NCBI RefSeq assembly: GCF_011682055.1
Contig: NZ_JAAQOM010000002.1
Span: forward strand, 372,001-436,000
Source: Telluria antibiotica
Lineage (GTDB): Bacteria; Pseudomonadota; Gammaproteobacteria; Burkholderiales; Burkholderiaceae_D
DNA length: 64,000 nt
Direction of reading: 5' to 3'
How positions within the stretch are numbered: position 1 is the first letter of the stretch; every line of letters begins with the position of its first letter. Both the position numbers and the translations under genes were made by a program. Of the stretch, positions 17,691 through 26,294 are shown one piece after another. The notes below the pieces were generated by a model. That model saw only the letters and a list, made by a program, of their open reading frames with translations, was not told where the DNA came from and did no database searches.

Positions 17691-18020
17691 TCAATCCATG
17701 TGGAACACTTGTTCCATCATGGCCCAATGCTCGCCTTCCGCGCGGCTTGCCAGCGGCGCCTGGCACGGGCTGCAGAACGTCCACCAGCGCTGCGTTTCCG
17801 GATCGGCCGCGATGTGGCGCATGTCGGCCTCGAAGTCCGTGCCGTGGTATTCCCAGTAGCCGAACATCACGTTTTCCGGCTCGCGCAGGAAGATCGTGTA
17901 GTTGCGCACGTTCGCCTCCGCGAGCCGCGCGAGCACCGCGGGCCAGACGGCCGCGTGCAGCGCTTTGTACTCGGCGATCTTTTCCGGCACGATGCCGATC
18001 ATCATTCCCATTCTTTGCAC
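17691..18020 (-). CDS. RhaM-family L-fucose/L-rhamnose mutarotase
   Basis: A 109-aa protein of the RhaM (YiiL) mutarotase family, which interconverts the alpha and beta anomers of 6-deoxy sugars. The N-terminus MQRMGMMIGIVPEKIAEYKALHAAVWP, residues NYTIFLREPENVMFGYWEYHG and the C-terminal EQVFHMD are family hallmarks. I chose the GTG at 18020, preceded by GAGGAG at seven bases; the Shine-Dalgarno overlaps the upstream lactonase stop. As last gene of the fucose unit it probably acts on L-fucose, as proposed for the related gene in the Campylobacter jejuni fucose locus. Confidence 0.9.
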   Translation of the reverse strand: MQRMGMMIGIVPEKIAEYKALHAAVWPAVLARLAEANVRNYTIFLREPENVMFGYWEYHGTDFEADMRHIAADPETQRWWTFCSPCQAPLASRAEGEHWAMMEQVFHMD

Positions 18021-18031
18021 AGGTTCGCTCC

Positions 18032-18859
18032 TCAGTCGATACGATAAAAACGCCGGGCATTGCGCCCGAAGATGGCCTGCCGGTCCGCCTCGGCAAGGCC
18101 GGCCAGCAGCGCGTTGGTGGCGGCGATCCAGCCCGCGTAGTCGGACGCCAGGTCCAGCACGGGCCAGTCGCTGCCCCAGATGAGGCGTTGCGGGCCGAAA
18201 CACGCCAGCAGGTGGTCGACGTACGGGCGCAGGCGCTCGATGTCCCAGCCGGCGCCCGCCTCCGTGACGAGGCCCGACAGCTTGCAATGCACGTGCGGCA
18301 GCGCGGCGAGGCGCGCCATGTCGTCGCGCCACGGGTCCGTCACGCCCGCCGCGATCAACGGCTTCGCGCCATGGTCGATCACGATGGGCAGGTCGCGGTG
18401 GCGCTGGGCGAATGCATGCAGAGCGCCCAGGTGGCGCGGCAGGACGAGGGCGTCGAACGACAGGCCGTGCCGCACCATCGCCTTCACGGCCGGTGCCAGC
18501 GCGGGGTCGTCGATCCAGCCGTCGTCCGGCAAGTCCTGCAGCATCGGGCGCAAGCCCTTGAGCAGCGGGTCCGCGGCAAGGTTCGCGATGCGCGCGGGCG
18601 CGTCTGGCGCCTTCATGTCGACCCAGCCGACGACGCCGCCGATGAACCGATGGCGGCGCGCCAGGTCGAGCATGAAGTGCGTGTCGTCCTCGTTGGGCAT
18701 CGACTGCACGAGCACGGTCTTCGCCACGCCGTGCTGCGCGAGCAGCGGCGCCAGGTCGCCGGGCAGGAAATCGCGATAGATCGGGGCCAGTTCCGGTGGC
18801 GGCCAGGCGCCGTTGCGGTCGGCCAGGCGCCAGAAATGCTGGTGGGCGTCGACGAGCAT
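18032..18859 (-). CDS. Amidohydrolase, probable L-fuconolactonase
   Basis: A 275-aa metal-dependent hydrolase of the COG3618 amidohydrolase family, the family that opens L-fuconolactone and similar sugar lactones. Metal and active-site motifs: DAHQHFW (residues 4-10), IDHGAKP, CKLSGL and the terminal IWGSDWPVLD. I use the ATG at 18859, seven bases after AAGGAGG; a GTG one codon upstream is possible. In the pathway it would convert L-fucono-lactone to L-fuconate after the dehydrogenase step. It lies between the GntR regulator (25 bp) and the mutarotase. Confidence 0.88.
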   Translation of the reverse strand: MLVDAHQHFWRLADRNGAWPPPELAPIYRDFLPGDLAPLLAQHGVAKTVLVQSMPNEDDTHFMLDLARRHRFIGGVVGWVDMKAPDAPARIANLAADPLLKGLRPMLQDLPDDGWIDDPALAPAVKAMVRHGLSFDALVLPRHLGALHAFAQRHRDLPIVIDHGAKPLIAAGVTDPWRDDMARLAALPHVHCKLSGLVTEAGAGWDIERLRPYVDHLLACFGPQRLIWGSDWPVLDLASDYAGWIAATNALLAGLAEADRQAIFGRNARRFYRID

Positions 18860-18887
18860 CACGCGCCCTCCTTCGCCGGCTGCGCCG

Positions 18888-19802
18888 TCAGGCCGGATGC
18901 GCCTTCATTTCGCGCACGCGGATCGCCTGCAGCAACGAGCTGCGCGCGGAATTCAAGTGGATGCGCATCGCCTCGCGCGCTCCCGTCACGTCGCGCCGCG
19001 CCAGCGCGCGCAGGATGTCCAGGTGCTCGTGCACCGCGTACTCGTTGCGCACCATTTCCTGCGACTTGTCCCATTGGTAGTGGTAGTGGAACACCAGCGA
19101 CACCAGATCGAAGAAGCCCTGCGCGAAGCGGTTGTTCAGGCGCCCCATCAGGAACGCGTGGAAGTCGCGGTCGAGCGCCGGAAAATCCTTGTGGTGCGTG
19201 GGCATCACGGAACCCAGCCGTTCGTGCCGTGCGATGAGCTGCTGCAGCTCCGCGAACGCCGGATCGTCCGGCGGCAGCGCGGCGAAGTTGTCGATCGCCG
19301 CGAACTCGAACATCTGCCGCACGTCGGCCAGTTCCATGGCAAACGAGCGGTCGAACGCGCACAGGCGCCAGCCGCCGCGCGGCTTCTTCTCGATCAGTCC
19401 CGAATGCGAAAAGCCGATCAGGAACTCGCGCACGCTGATGGTGCTCGTGCCGGCCGCGCGCGCCAGCTCCGTTTCCGAGAACTCCGCGCCCGGCGGCAGG
19501 TCGCTGTGATAAATCCTGTCCATCAGCACTTCGCGGATGCGATCGGCGCCCGTCCGCAATTCGTCCAGGTCGAAGTAGTCCCCGCGCTCCGGCTTGCGCA
19601 GCAGCCGGCGCTCCTTCAGGTCGCTGATCAGGCCCCGGTCGTGGAAGTGCGCCAGCGCGCTGCGGACCGCCGTGCGGCTGCCCTCGCCCAGTTCGGCCAT
19701 GTGCTGCTCGGTCGGCAACGGGTCGCCGACCGCCACGTGGCCGGCAATATGCTGCAGCAGCAGGTTCGCGCTGCGCTTGAAGATGGTGGGTGGTCTGGCC
19801 AT
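18888..19802 (-). CDS. GntR/FadR-like regulator with two winged-helix segments
   Basis: A 304-aa transcription regulator. Residues about 5-75 look like one GntR winged helix (GDPLPTEQHMAELGEGSRTAVRSALAHFHDRGLI), and residues about 80-150 a second (VLMDRIYHSDLPPGAEFSETELARAAGTSTISVREFLIGFSHSGLI). The remainder (about 155-290) is an all-helical FCD-like ligand domain with DFHAFLMGRLNN and EHLDILRALARRD. Ordinary FadR-type regulators have one winged helix and about 230 aa. It sits inside the fucose cluster, 91 bp after the Zn dehydrogenase, and is the natural candidate to control the two promoters with the shared 24-bp element. The sensed ligand is probably a pathway intermediate. Confidence 0.82.
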   Translation of the reverse strand: MARPPTIFKRSANLLLQHIAGHVAVGDPLPTEQHMAELGEGSRTAVRSALAHFHDRGLISDLKERRLLRKPERGDYFDLDELRTGADRIREVLMDRIYHSDLPPGAEFSETELARAAGTSTISVREFLIGFSHSGLIEKKPRGGWRLCAFDRSFAMELADVRQMFEFAAIDNFAALPPDDPAFAELQQLIARHERLGSVMPTHHKDFPALDRDFHAFLMGRLNNRFAQGFFDLVSLVFHYHYQWDKSQEMVRNEYAVHEHLDILRALARRDVTGAREAMRIHLNSARSSLLQAIRVREMKAHPA

Positions 19803-19893
19803 GTAGTCTGGATGCAGCCGCGTTCGCGGTCAGTCCGTGTCGACAATCCGTCATTCTAACGGATGTACGTGCCTCTGCGGGAGCCGGCGCCAT

Positions 19894-20913
19894 TCAAACC
19901 TCGACGATGGCCTTGATGACGCCGCTGGCGGGGTCCATCCACTGCGGCAGCACGTCGACGAATTCGTCGAGGGTCGCGCGGTGCGTGTTCATCGCACGCG
20001 TCGGCACGAGGCCCGCCTTCATCGCCGCCAGCACCTCGCGGAAGTCTTCCACGGTCGCATTGCGGCTGCCCAGCAGCGTCGTCTCGCGCTTGTGGAACTC
20101 GGGGTCGGAAAACGAGATCCGCTCCGGCACGATCGACACGAGCACGTAGGTGCCGCCGTGCGCGACGAAGTCCAGGCCCCGCTCCATGGCCTTGATGTTG
20201 CCGGTGGCGTCGAACACGGCGTCGAAAAATTCGCCGTCCGTAACGCCCTGCAGCACCTCGCGGTCGCTGTCGCCCACCGTCACCACGTGCGCCACGCCCA
20301 GCGCGTCCTTGCAGAAGCCCAGGCGGTCCGCGCGCGCATCCAGCACGGTCACCTCGGCGCCGCGCAGCTTGGCGAACAGCGCGACCGCCACGCCGATCGG
20401 GCCCGCGCCGACGACGAGCACGCGCTGCCCCGCCGCGACGGCCGCGCGGCGCACCGCGTGCATGCCGATCGCGAGGAATTCCAGCATCGCGGCGTCGTCG
20501 AGCGAGATGCCTTCCGTCTTCAGGACGAACTGCGCGGGAATCGCGAGGTACTCGGCCATGCCGCCGTCGCGGTGCACGCCCAGCACCTGGATCCGCGTGC
20601 AGCAGTTCGTCTTGCCCTTGCGGCATGCGACGCACTCGCCGCACGACAGGTACGGCATCACGAACACCTGGTCGCCGGCCGCGAGGCCGGAGCCCCCCGG
20701 CGCCGTGACGATCTCGCCGGACAGCTCGTGCCCCATCACGCGCGGGTATTGCAGGAACGGCTGGGTACCGCGGAAGATGTGCATGTCCGTACCGCATACG
20801 CCGATGCGCCGCACGCGCAGCAGCACGTCGCCCTCACCGGCCGTGGGGATCGGTACCTGCCCAAGACGGAGTTCGCCGGGGGCTGCGCATACGACACTTT
20901 TCATCTGACTCAT
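19894..20913 (-). CDS. Zinc-binding alcohol dehydrogenase of the fucose cluster
   Basis: A 339-aa medium-chain dehydrogenase. Catalytic zinc ligands are visible in GVCGTD (about 37-42) and GHE (about 61-63); a structural zinc is expected from CGECVACRKGKTNCC (about 90-104); the NAD-binding Rossmann motif is VLVVGAGPIGVAVALFAK. The ATG at 20913 has AGAAGG at nine bases. It is the first gene of the second fucose unit, behind the shared 24-bp element. It may oxidise L-fucose or 2-keto-3-deoxy-L-fuconate; the cluster also holds an SDR and an aldo/keto reductase, so the division of labour is open. Confidence 0.85.
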   Translation of the reverse strand: MSQMKSVVCAAPGELRLGQVPIPTAGEGDVLLRVRRIGVCGTDMHIFRGTQPFLQYPRVMGHELSGEIVTAPGGSGLAAGDQVFVMPYLSCGECVACRKGKTNCCTRIQVLGVHRDGGMAEYLAIPAQFVLKTEGISLDDAAMLEFLAIGMHAVRRAAVAAGQRVLVVGAGPIGVAVALFAKLRGAEVTVLDARADRLGFCKDALGVAHVVTVGDSDREVLQGVTDGEFFDAVFDATGNIKAMERGLDFVAHGGTYVLVSIVPERISFSDPEFHKRETTLLGSRNATVEDFREVLAAMKAGLVPTRAMNTHRATLDEFVDVLPQWMDPASGVIKAIVEV

Positions 20914-20976
20914 TGTTGATTGCCTTCTCGGTTGGTCATCGGCCGCCGCGGGCATGGGACAGCCCGCGCGCGGCGC

Positions 20977-21000
20977 ATTGTATTCTATAAATTTAAAACA
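20977..21000 (-). promoter_or_regulatory. Shared 24-bp element before the dehydrogenase unit
   Basis: ATTGTATTCTATAAATTT followed by AAAACA differs at a single base from 27901-27924. It lies 64 bp upstream of the dehydrogenase start. In coding orientation it offers TATAGA and TACAAT as -10-like hexamers, so it may combine promoter and operator. The rest of the 197-bp gap to the lactate dehydrogenase gene shows nothing else. Confidence 0.65.
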
Positions 21001-21110
21001 CTTTTGGCCGCGATGCAAACATGAATACGCTCGACGAGGGCCTGGGGACCGTCGCAGGCGTTATGCAAACCGCCAGCGCCGTGAATGAAATTTACCGCGG
21101 GGGGCGCCGC

Positions 21111-22241
21111 TCAGGCGAGGCAGGCGGGCCCGATGTCGCGCACGGACTGCACGCCCGTCAGCACCATGCTCGTGCGGATGTCCTTCTCCAGGATGGCGAG
21201 CAGGTTGCGCACGCCGGCGGCGCCGTGCGTGGCGAGCGCGTAGATGAAGGCGCGGCCGATCAGCACGCCATCCGCGCCGAGCGCCAGCAGGCGCACGACG
21301 TCCAGTCCCGTGCGCACGCCGGAATCGGCGAAGATGGTCAGGTCGCCCTTCACGGCCTCGGCGATGGCGGGGAGCGCCTTGGCCGTCGACAGCGCGCCGT
21401 CGAGCTGGCGTCCGCCGTGGTTCGACACGACGATGCCGTCGGCACCGAACGACTTCGCGTCGCGCGCATCGTCCGCGTCGAGGATGCCCTTGATGACCAT
21501 CGGGCCCTGCCACTCGTCGCGGATCCACTGCAGGTCACTCCAGCTGATGCCTGGGTCGAAATTGGCGGCGAGCCAGCCGATGTAGTCCGCGAGGCCGGTC
21601 GGATTGCCGCGATAGGCCGAGATGTTGCCCAGGTCGTGCGGCTTGCCGAGCAGGCCCACGTCCAGCGCCCAGCGCGGATGCAGCATGGCCTGCAGCACGC
21701 GGCGCAGCGGGCCGTTGCGGCCGCTCATGCCGGAATGGGCGTCGCGGTAGCGCGCACCCGGCACCGGCATGTCGACGGTGAACACGAGCGTGTCGATGGA
21801 GAGCTCGCGCGCGCGGCGCAGGTAGTCGCGCATGAAGCCGCGGTCCTTCAATACGTACAGCTGGCACCACAGCGGTTGCGACGACTGCGTTGCGACCTCC
21901 GCCAGCGGGCACACGGACACGGTCGACTGGATGAACGGGATGTTGCGCTCCGCCGCCACGCGGGCCGCCTGCACTTCGCCGCGGCGTGCATACATGCCGG
22001 CCAGGCCGATCGGGGCCAGCGCCAGCGGCAGCCCGCGCTTGACGCCGAACCACTCGGTGGACAGGTCGAGCGTCTCGGAACCCTTCAGCACGCGCTGGCG
22101 CAGGCTGACGGCCTGCAGGTCGTCGACGTTGGCGCGCAGCGTGGTCTCGGTGCCGGAACCGCCATCGAGGTAGTGGAACAGGAACGGCGGCAACCGGCGC
22201 CGCGCGGCTTCGCGGTAGTCGGTTGCGGAAGAAATGATCAT
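21111..22241 (-). CDS. lldD: FMN-dependent alpha-hydroxy acid (L-lactate) dehydrogenase
   Basis: A 376-aa flavoenzyme of the LldD/glycolate oxidase family, oxidising L-lactate to pyruvate and passing electrons to the respiratory chain. Visible are [17 protein letters not shown] at the N-terminus, the FMN-site [22 protein letters not shown], the catalytic His/Arg block [12 protein letters not shown], and [12 protein letters not shown]. It is the last gene of the seven-gene unit, 7 bp after the SDR. It makes sense here because the hydrolase route of L-fucose breakdown yields L-lactate plus pyruvate. Confidence 0.9.
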   Translation of the reverse strand: MIISSATDYREAARRRLPPFLFHYLDGGSGTETTLRANVDDLQAVSLRQRVLKGSETLDLSTEWFGVKRGLPLALAPIGLAGMYARRGEVQAARVAAERNIPFIQSTVSVCPLAEVATQSSQPLWCQLYVLKDRGFMRDYLRRARELSIDTLVFTVDMPVPGARYRDAHSGMSGRNGPLRRVLQAMLHPRWALDVGLLGKPHDLGNISAYRGNPTGLADYIGWLAANFDPGISWSDLQWIRDEWQGPMVIKGILDADDARDAKSFGADGIVVSNHGGRQLDGALSTAKALPAIAEAVKGDLTIFADSGVRTGLDVVRLLALGADGVLIGRAFIYALATHGAAGVRNLLAILEKDIRTSMVLTGVQSVRDIGPACLA

Positions 22242-22248
22242 GGTCGCT

Positions 22249-23013
22249 TTACGTGTTCAGGGTAATGAAGCCCCCGTCGATCGGATAATCCGTACCCGTG
22301 ATGAAGGCCGCCTCGTTGCTGCACAAGTATAGCGCGAGCGCCGCCACCTCTGCCGGTGTCGCCATGCGGCCGATCGGCTGCGTCTTCGACAGTTGGGCGA
22401 ACATCTCCGCCTCGCGGCCCGGATAATTCCGCGCGAGGAAGCCGTCGACGAACGGCGTGTGCACGCGGCCCGGCGAGATCGAATTGCAGCGGATGCCGTC
22501 CTGCAGGTAGTCCTTCGCGACCGACAACGTCATCGCCATCACGGCGCCCTTCCCCGTCGAATAGGCGAAGCGCTCCTTGATGCCGACCCACGCGGCGACC
22601 GACGCCATGTTGACGATGACGCCGCCGCCGTTCGCGCGCAGCTGCGGGATCGCGGCGTGCAGGCAGTTGTAGACGCCCTTGACGTTGACGCTCATGACGC
22701 GGTCGAAGTCTTCCTCGCTCGTGTCGTCGGCCTTGCCGATGTGGGCGATGCCGGCGTTGTTGACGAGGATGTCGATGGGACCGATCCGCTCCATCAGCGC
22801 TTTTACGTCGGCCTGGCGCGACACGTCGCACGCGTGGCCGACGGCCTGGCCGCCCTGAGCCCGGATCTCTTCGACGACGCCGGCGCTCGCCGCCTCGTTC
22901 AGGTCGACGACGTGGACGATTGCGCCACGCTCGGCGAACAAGGTGGCGATGGCCTTGCCGATGCCGCTGCCGCCGCCCGTGACGACAGCCTTCTTGTCAT
23001 TCAATTCAAACAC
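22249..23013 (-). CDS. SDR dehydrogenase, probable 2-keto-3-deoxy-L-fuconate or L-fucose dehydrogenase
   Basis: A 254-aa short-chain dehydrogenase. The NAD site is [12 protein letters not shown] (about 13-24), the NNAG motif lies near 88, and the active site has S...YSTGK. The start is GTG at 23013, nine bases after GGGAG, overlapping the end of fucP by eight bases. In Xanthomonas the analogous SDR oxidises 2-keto-3-deoxy-L-fuconate at C4; in Campylobacter the SDR FucX oxidises L-fucose. Either is possible here. Confidence 0.88.
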   Translation of the reverse strand: MFELNDKKAVVTGGGSGIGKAIATLFAERGAIVHVVDLNEAASAGVVEEIRAQGGQAVGHACDVSRQADVKALMERIGPIDILVNNAGIAHIGKADDTSEEDFDRVMSVNVKGVYNCLHAAIPQLRANGGGVIVNMASVAAWVGIKERFAYSTGKGAVMAMTLSVAKDYLQDGIRCNSISPGRVHTPFVDGFLARNYPGREAEMFAQLSKTQPIGRMATPAEVAALALYLCSNEAAFITGTDYPIDGGFITLNT

Positions 23014-24313
23014 GCTTGGTGACTCCCATGGAAGTTTGCGCGGCGGCGCTGGCGGCGCGGCTGTCCTGGCGCAGCGACGCGCGCGCGAACCACGCGACGA
23101 CGACGTAGCACACCAGCGGCACGGCGTAGCCGAACTGCACGTTGTCCGTACGGTCGCTGATGAAGCCGAACAGCGGCGGCAGCAGCGCGCCGCCGACGAT
23201 GGACATGATGATGAGGCCACTGCCCATGTCGGCATGCTGGCCGGCCCCGTTCAGGCCCAGCGAGAAAATGGTGGGGAACATGATCGACATGAAGAACGCG
23301 ATGCCGATCACGGCGGCGATGCAGGCGAAGCCTTGCGCGAACATCGCCACGGCCGCCAGAACGATGCACGCGAGCGCGTACATCCACAACAGGCGCGCCG
23401 GCGCCACGATGCGCATCAGCGCGGTGCCGACGAAGCGGCCGACCATGAACGCGACGCCATAGCCCAGGCCCAGGTAGTCGGCTGCCGTCACGGACGACAC
23501 GCCGGCCGCCTTCGTCGCGTACAGGATGAAGAAGCTGGACACGCACACCTGCGCGCCGACGTAGAAGAATTGCGCGATGGCGCCGCGGCGGATCGACGGC
23601 ACGCCCAGCGCCTGGCCGATCGTGCTCTTGGCCGGCGCGGCGTGGCCCTGCGCGTGCGTGCCGACTTCCGGCAGCTTCAGGAAGTAGAACACGATGGCCA
23701 TCGCGAGGATGACGAGACCCAGCACCGTGTACGGGCCTTTCACGCTGGCCGCTTCCATCGCCAGCGCCGCGTGGCGCGCCGCCTCGGGCATCGCGGCCAG
23801 CTGCTTGTCGTCCGCGCCGTGCACGAGGATCAGGCGCGCGCCGATGAGCGGCGCCACCGTCGTGGCCAGGCCGTTGAACGACTGGGCCAGGTTGAGGCGC
23901 TGCGCGGCCTTGTCCGGGCTGCCCAGCAACGTCATGTACGGATTCGCCGCCGTCTCCAGGATCGTCAGGCCGCAGGCGATGGTGAACAGCGCGCCCAGGA
24001 ACACGACGTACAGCTGCGTGTTCGCGGCGGGCACGAACATGAACGAGCCGATCGCGAACAGCAGCAGGCCCGTGATGATGCCGGCCCGGTAGCCCGCCCG
24101 CCGGATCAGCATCCCCGCCGGCAACGCCATCACGAAGTAGGCGATGAACACGGCCGAATCCACCAGCGACGACTGCAGCACCGACAGGCTGAACGACCGC
24201 CGCAGGTGCGGGATCAGGATCGGGTCGAGGTTATGGACGAATCCCCACATGAAAAACAGCGAGGTGACCATCACGAGGGAAAACCGGTACTGCCGCGAGG
24301 ATGAATCGTTCAT
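23006..24313 (-). CDS. fucP: L-fucose:H+ symporter
   Basis: A 435-aa MFS transporter of the FucP family, importing L-fucose with protons. Typical motifs are FFMWGFVHNLDPILIPHLRRSF at the N-terminus (the acidic residue in this region corresponds to the essential one in E. coli FucP), LPAGMLIRRAGYRAGIITGL between TM2 and TM3, and ETAANPYMTLLG. Twelve hydrophobic segments can be counted. A Shine-Dalgarno GGAG lies upstream. Its presence is the strongest clue that the whole cluster serves L-fucose rather than L-rhamnose. Confidence 0.92.
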   Translation of the reverse strand: MNDSSSRQYRFSLVMVTSLFFMWGFVHNLDPILIPHLRRSFSLSVLQSSLVDSAVFIAYFVMALPAGMLIRRAGYRAGIITGLLLFAIGSFMFVPAANTQLYVVFLGALFTIACGLTILETAANPYMTLLGSPDKAAQRLNLAQSFNGLATTVAPLIGARLILVHGADDKQLAAMPEAARHAALAMEAASVKGPYTVLGLVILAMAIVFYFLKLPEVGTHAQGHAAPAKSTIGQALGVPSIRRGAIAQFFYVGAQVCVSSFFILYATKAAGVSSVTAADYLGLGYGVAFMVGRFVGTALMRIVAPARLLWMYALACIVLAAVAMFAQGFACIAAVIGIAFFMSIMFPTIFSLGLNGAGQHADMGSGLIIMSIVGGALLPPLFGFISDRTDNVQFGYAVPLVCYVVVAWFARASLRQDSRAASAAAQTSMGVTKRV

Positions 24314-24373
24314 GTCTGCAAAGTCTCCGTGTCGGCGCTCGCGGCGCCTGTTTGTTTGGTGTGCCGGCGGCCG

Positions 24374-25240
24374 TCAGCCGTCGATCAGTGCCTCGTTCCA
24401 GGCATGAACCGTCTGGCTTTGCTCGCCCAGCCCGGCGATGCCCAGCTTCATGCGGTCGCCCGGTTCCAGGTAGACCGGATCCGGCTTCTGGCCGAGGCCC
24501 ACGCCCGGCGGCGTGCCCGTGCTGATCACGTCGCCCGGCTGCAGCGTCATGAAACGGCTGATGTAACTGACCAGGTGCGCGACCGTGAACACCATCGTGC
24601 GCGTGTTGCCCGTCTGGTAGCGCTTGCCGTTCACTTCCAGCCACATGTCCAGGTTTTGCGGGTCGGGCACTTCGTCCTTCGTCACGAGCCACGGACCCAC
24701 GGGACCGAACGTGTCGCAGCCCTTGCCCTTGTCCCACTGGCCGCCCCGCTCCAGCTGGTACTCGCGCTCGGACAGGTCGTTCACGACGCAATAGCCGGCG
24801 ACATAGTCGAGGGCGCTGGCTTCGTCGACGTAGCGCGCGCGCTTGCCGATGACGACGCCCAGCTCCACTTCCCAGTCGCTCTTGACGGAGCCGCGCGGCA
24901 GCACGACGGCGTCGTTGCAGCCGATGATGGAACTCGTGGCCTTCGTGAACAGCACCGGTTCGGCCGGCACGGCCATGCCCGATTCGGCCGCGTGGTCCGA
25001 GTAGTTCAGGCCCACGCAGATCAATTTGCCGATGTCGGCGACGACCGGTGCATAGCGGACCGGTTGCTCGACGGCCGGCAGGCGGCTCGGATCGACGTCG
25101 GCCAGGCGCGCCAGCGCGCCGGCGGCCAGCTGGGCCGAGGTCAGGTCGGGCAGCACGCCGGACAGGTCGCGGATCACGCCGGCGGCGTCCATCAGGCCAG
25201 GTTTCTCGGCGCCCTTCGGGCCGAATCGCAGCAATTTCAT
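24374..25240 (-). CDS. FAH-family hydrolase, probable 2,4-diketo-3-deoxy-L-fuconate hydrolase
   Basis: A 288-aa member of the fumarylacetoacetate hydrolase family. Active-site features include CVGLNYSDHAAESG, the metal-binding E-x-E in DWEVELGVVIG, a Lys in FGPVGPWLVTKDE, and the ISTGTPPGVGLG loop near the C-terminus. In the L-fucose pathway described in Xanthomonas, such an enzyme splits 2,4-diketo-3-deoxy-L-fuconate into pyruvate and L-lactate, matching the lactate dehydrogenase two genes further on. GAAGGA precedes the ATG at five bases. Confidence 0.88.
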   Translation of the reverse strand: MKLLRFGPKGAEKPGLMDAAGVIRDLSGVLPDLTSAQLAAGALARLADVDPSRLPAVEQPVRYAPVVADIGKLICVGLNYSDHAAESGMAVPAEPVLFTKATSSIIGCNDAVVLPRGSVKSDWEVELGVVIGKRARYVDEASALDYVAGYCVVNDLSEREYQLERGGQWDKGKGCDTFGPVGPWLVTKDEVPDPQNLDMWLEVNGKRYQTGNTRTMVFTVAHLVSYISRFMTLQPGDVISTGTPPGVGLGQKPDPVYLEPGDRMKLGIAGLGEQSQTVHAWNEALIDG

Positions 25241-25282
25241 GTCATTCCTTCGGTACGGGTTGCAGTATTAAATGGTCGAGCG

Positions 25283-26293
25283 TTACGGGGCCGGGACGGG
25301 CGCGGCCGCGTCCAGCAGGCCGGCGCGCCGCAGCGCGTCCCACAGTCCGGCGGGCAGCGGCTGGCCAAACCACGCCGCGTTCTGGCGCAGCTGGGCGGGA
25401 TGCTGGGCGCCGGGGATGCACGACACGACGGCCGGATGGGCCATCGGGAATTGCAGCGCGGCGGCCTGCAGCGGCACGTCGAACTCGCGGCACACGGCCG
25501 CAAGGGCCTGCACGCGCTCGACGACGGCGCGCGGCGCGTCTTCGTAATTGAATTTGTTCGTGCCCGCGAGGATGCCGGAATTGAACGGGCCGCCGATCAC
25601 GACACTCGTGCCCGCGCGCGCGCAGCGGTCCATCAGCGGCGCGAGCGACGCCTGTTCCAGCAGGGTGTAGCGTCCCGCCAGCAGCACGCAGTCGAGTGCG
25701 CACACGTCCAGCGCGTCCGCGATCGCTTCCCACTCGTTGACGCCCAGGCCGAACGCCTTGATCGCGCCCTCGGCGCGCAGGCGCTCGAGCGCACGGAAGC
25801 CGCCGCCCTCGGTCAGCTGGTTCCAGTAATGGGCGTGCATGTCGCCGTGGGTGAGGCGGCCGATGTCGTGCACGTACAGGATGTCGACGCGGTCCATGCC
25901 CAGGCGCTGCAGGCTGTCCTCGTGCGAGCGCAGGACGGCGTCGTAGGTGTAGTCGTAGTGGGGACGGAACGGCAGCGGCGCGGCCCAGCCGCACTCGCCC
26001 GGCCGCACGCCCGGATCGGGGCGCATCAGGCGGCCCACCTTCGTGCTGATCACGTACGCGTCGCGCGCGCGGGCACGCAGCGCGGCGCCGAGCCGGCGCT
26101 CGGACAAGGTGAAGCCGTAGTACGGCGCGGTGTCGAAATAACGGATGCCGAGGTCCCATGCGGCGTCGACGAGCGCCAGCGCATCAAGCTCCGTCATCGG
26201 GTCGTACAGGCCGCCCAGCTGGGCGCAGCCGAGGCCCAGCGCCGAAACGGGCAGGCCGCCGTGCGGCAGGCGTCGCGCTTGCGTGACGTCCAT
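25283..26293 (-). CDS. Aldo/keto reductase, probable L-fucose (D-threo-aldose) 1-dehydrogenase
   Basis: A 336-aa aldo/keto reductase. Catalytic residues are visible in FDTAPYYGFTLSE (Asp and Tyr), STKVGR (Lys) and YVHDI (His). The early motif SALGLGCAQLGGLY is typical of D-threo-aldose 1-dehydrogenases, which oxidise L-fucose to the lactone. The ATG lies one base after the UxaA C-part stop, so translation is likely coupled. It is the best candidate for the first oxidation step. Confidence 0.87.
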   Translation of the reverse strand: MDVTQARRLPHGGLPVSALGLGCAQLGGLYDPMTELDALALVDAAWDLGIRYFDTAPYYGFTLSERRLGAALRARARDAYVISTKVGRLMRPDPGVRPGECGWAAPLPFRPHYDYTYDAVLRSHEDSLQRLGMDRVDILYVHDIGRLTHGDMHAHYWNQLTEGGGFRALERLRAEGAIKAFGLGVNEWEAIADALDVCALDCVLLAGRYTLLEQASLAPLMDRCARAGTSVVIGGPFNSGILAGTNKFNYEDAPRAVVERVQALAAVCREFDVPLQAAALQFPMAHPAVVSCIPGAQHPAQLRQNAAWFGQPLPAGLWDALRRAGLLDAAAPVPAP

Positions 26294-26294
26294 G

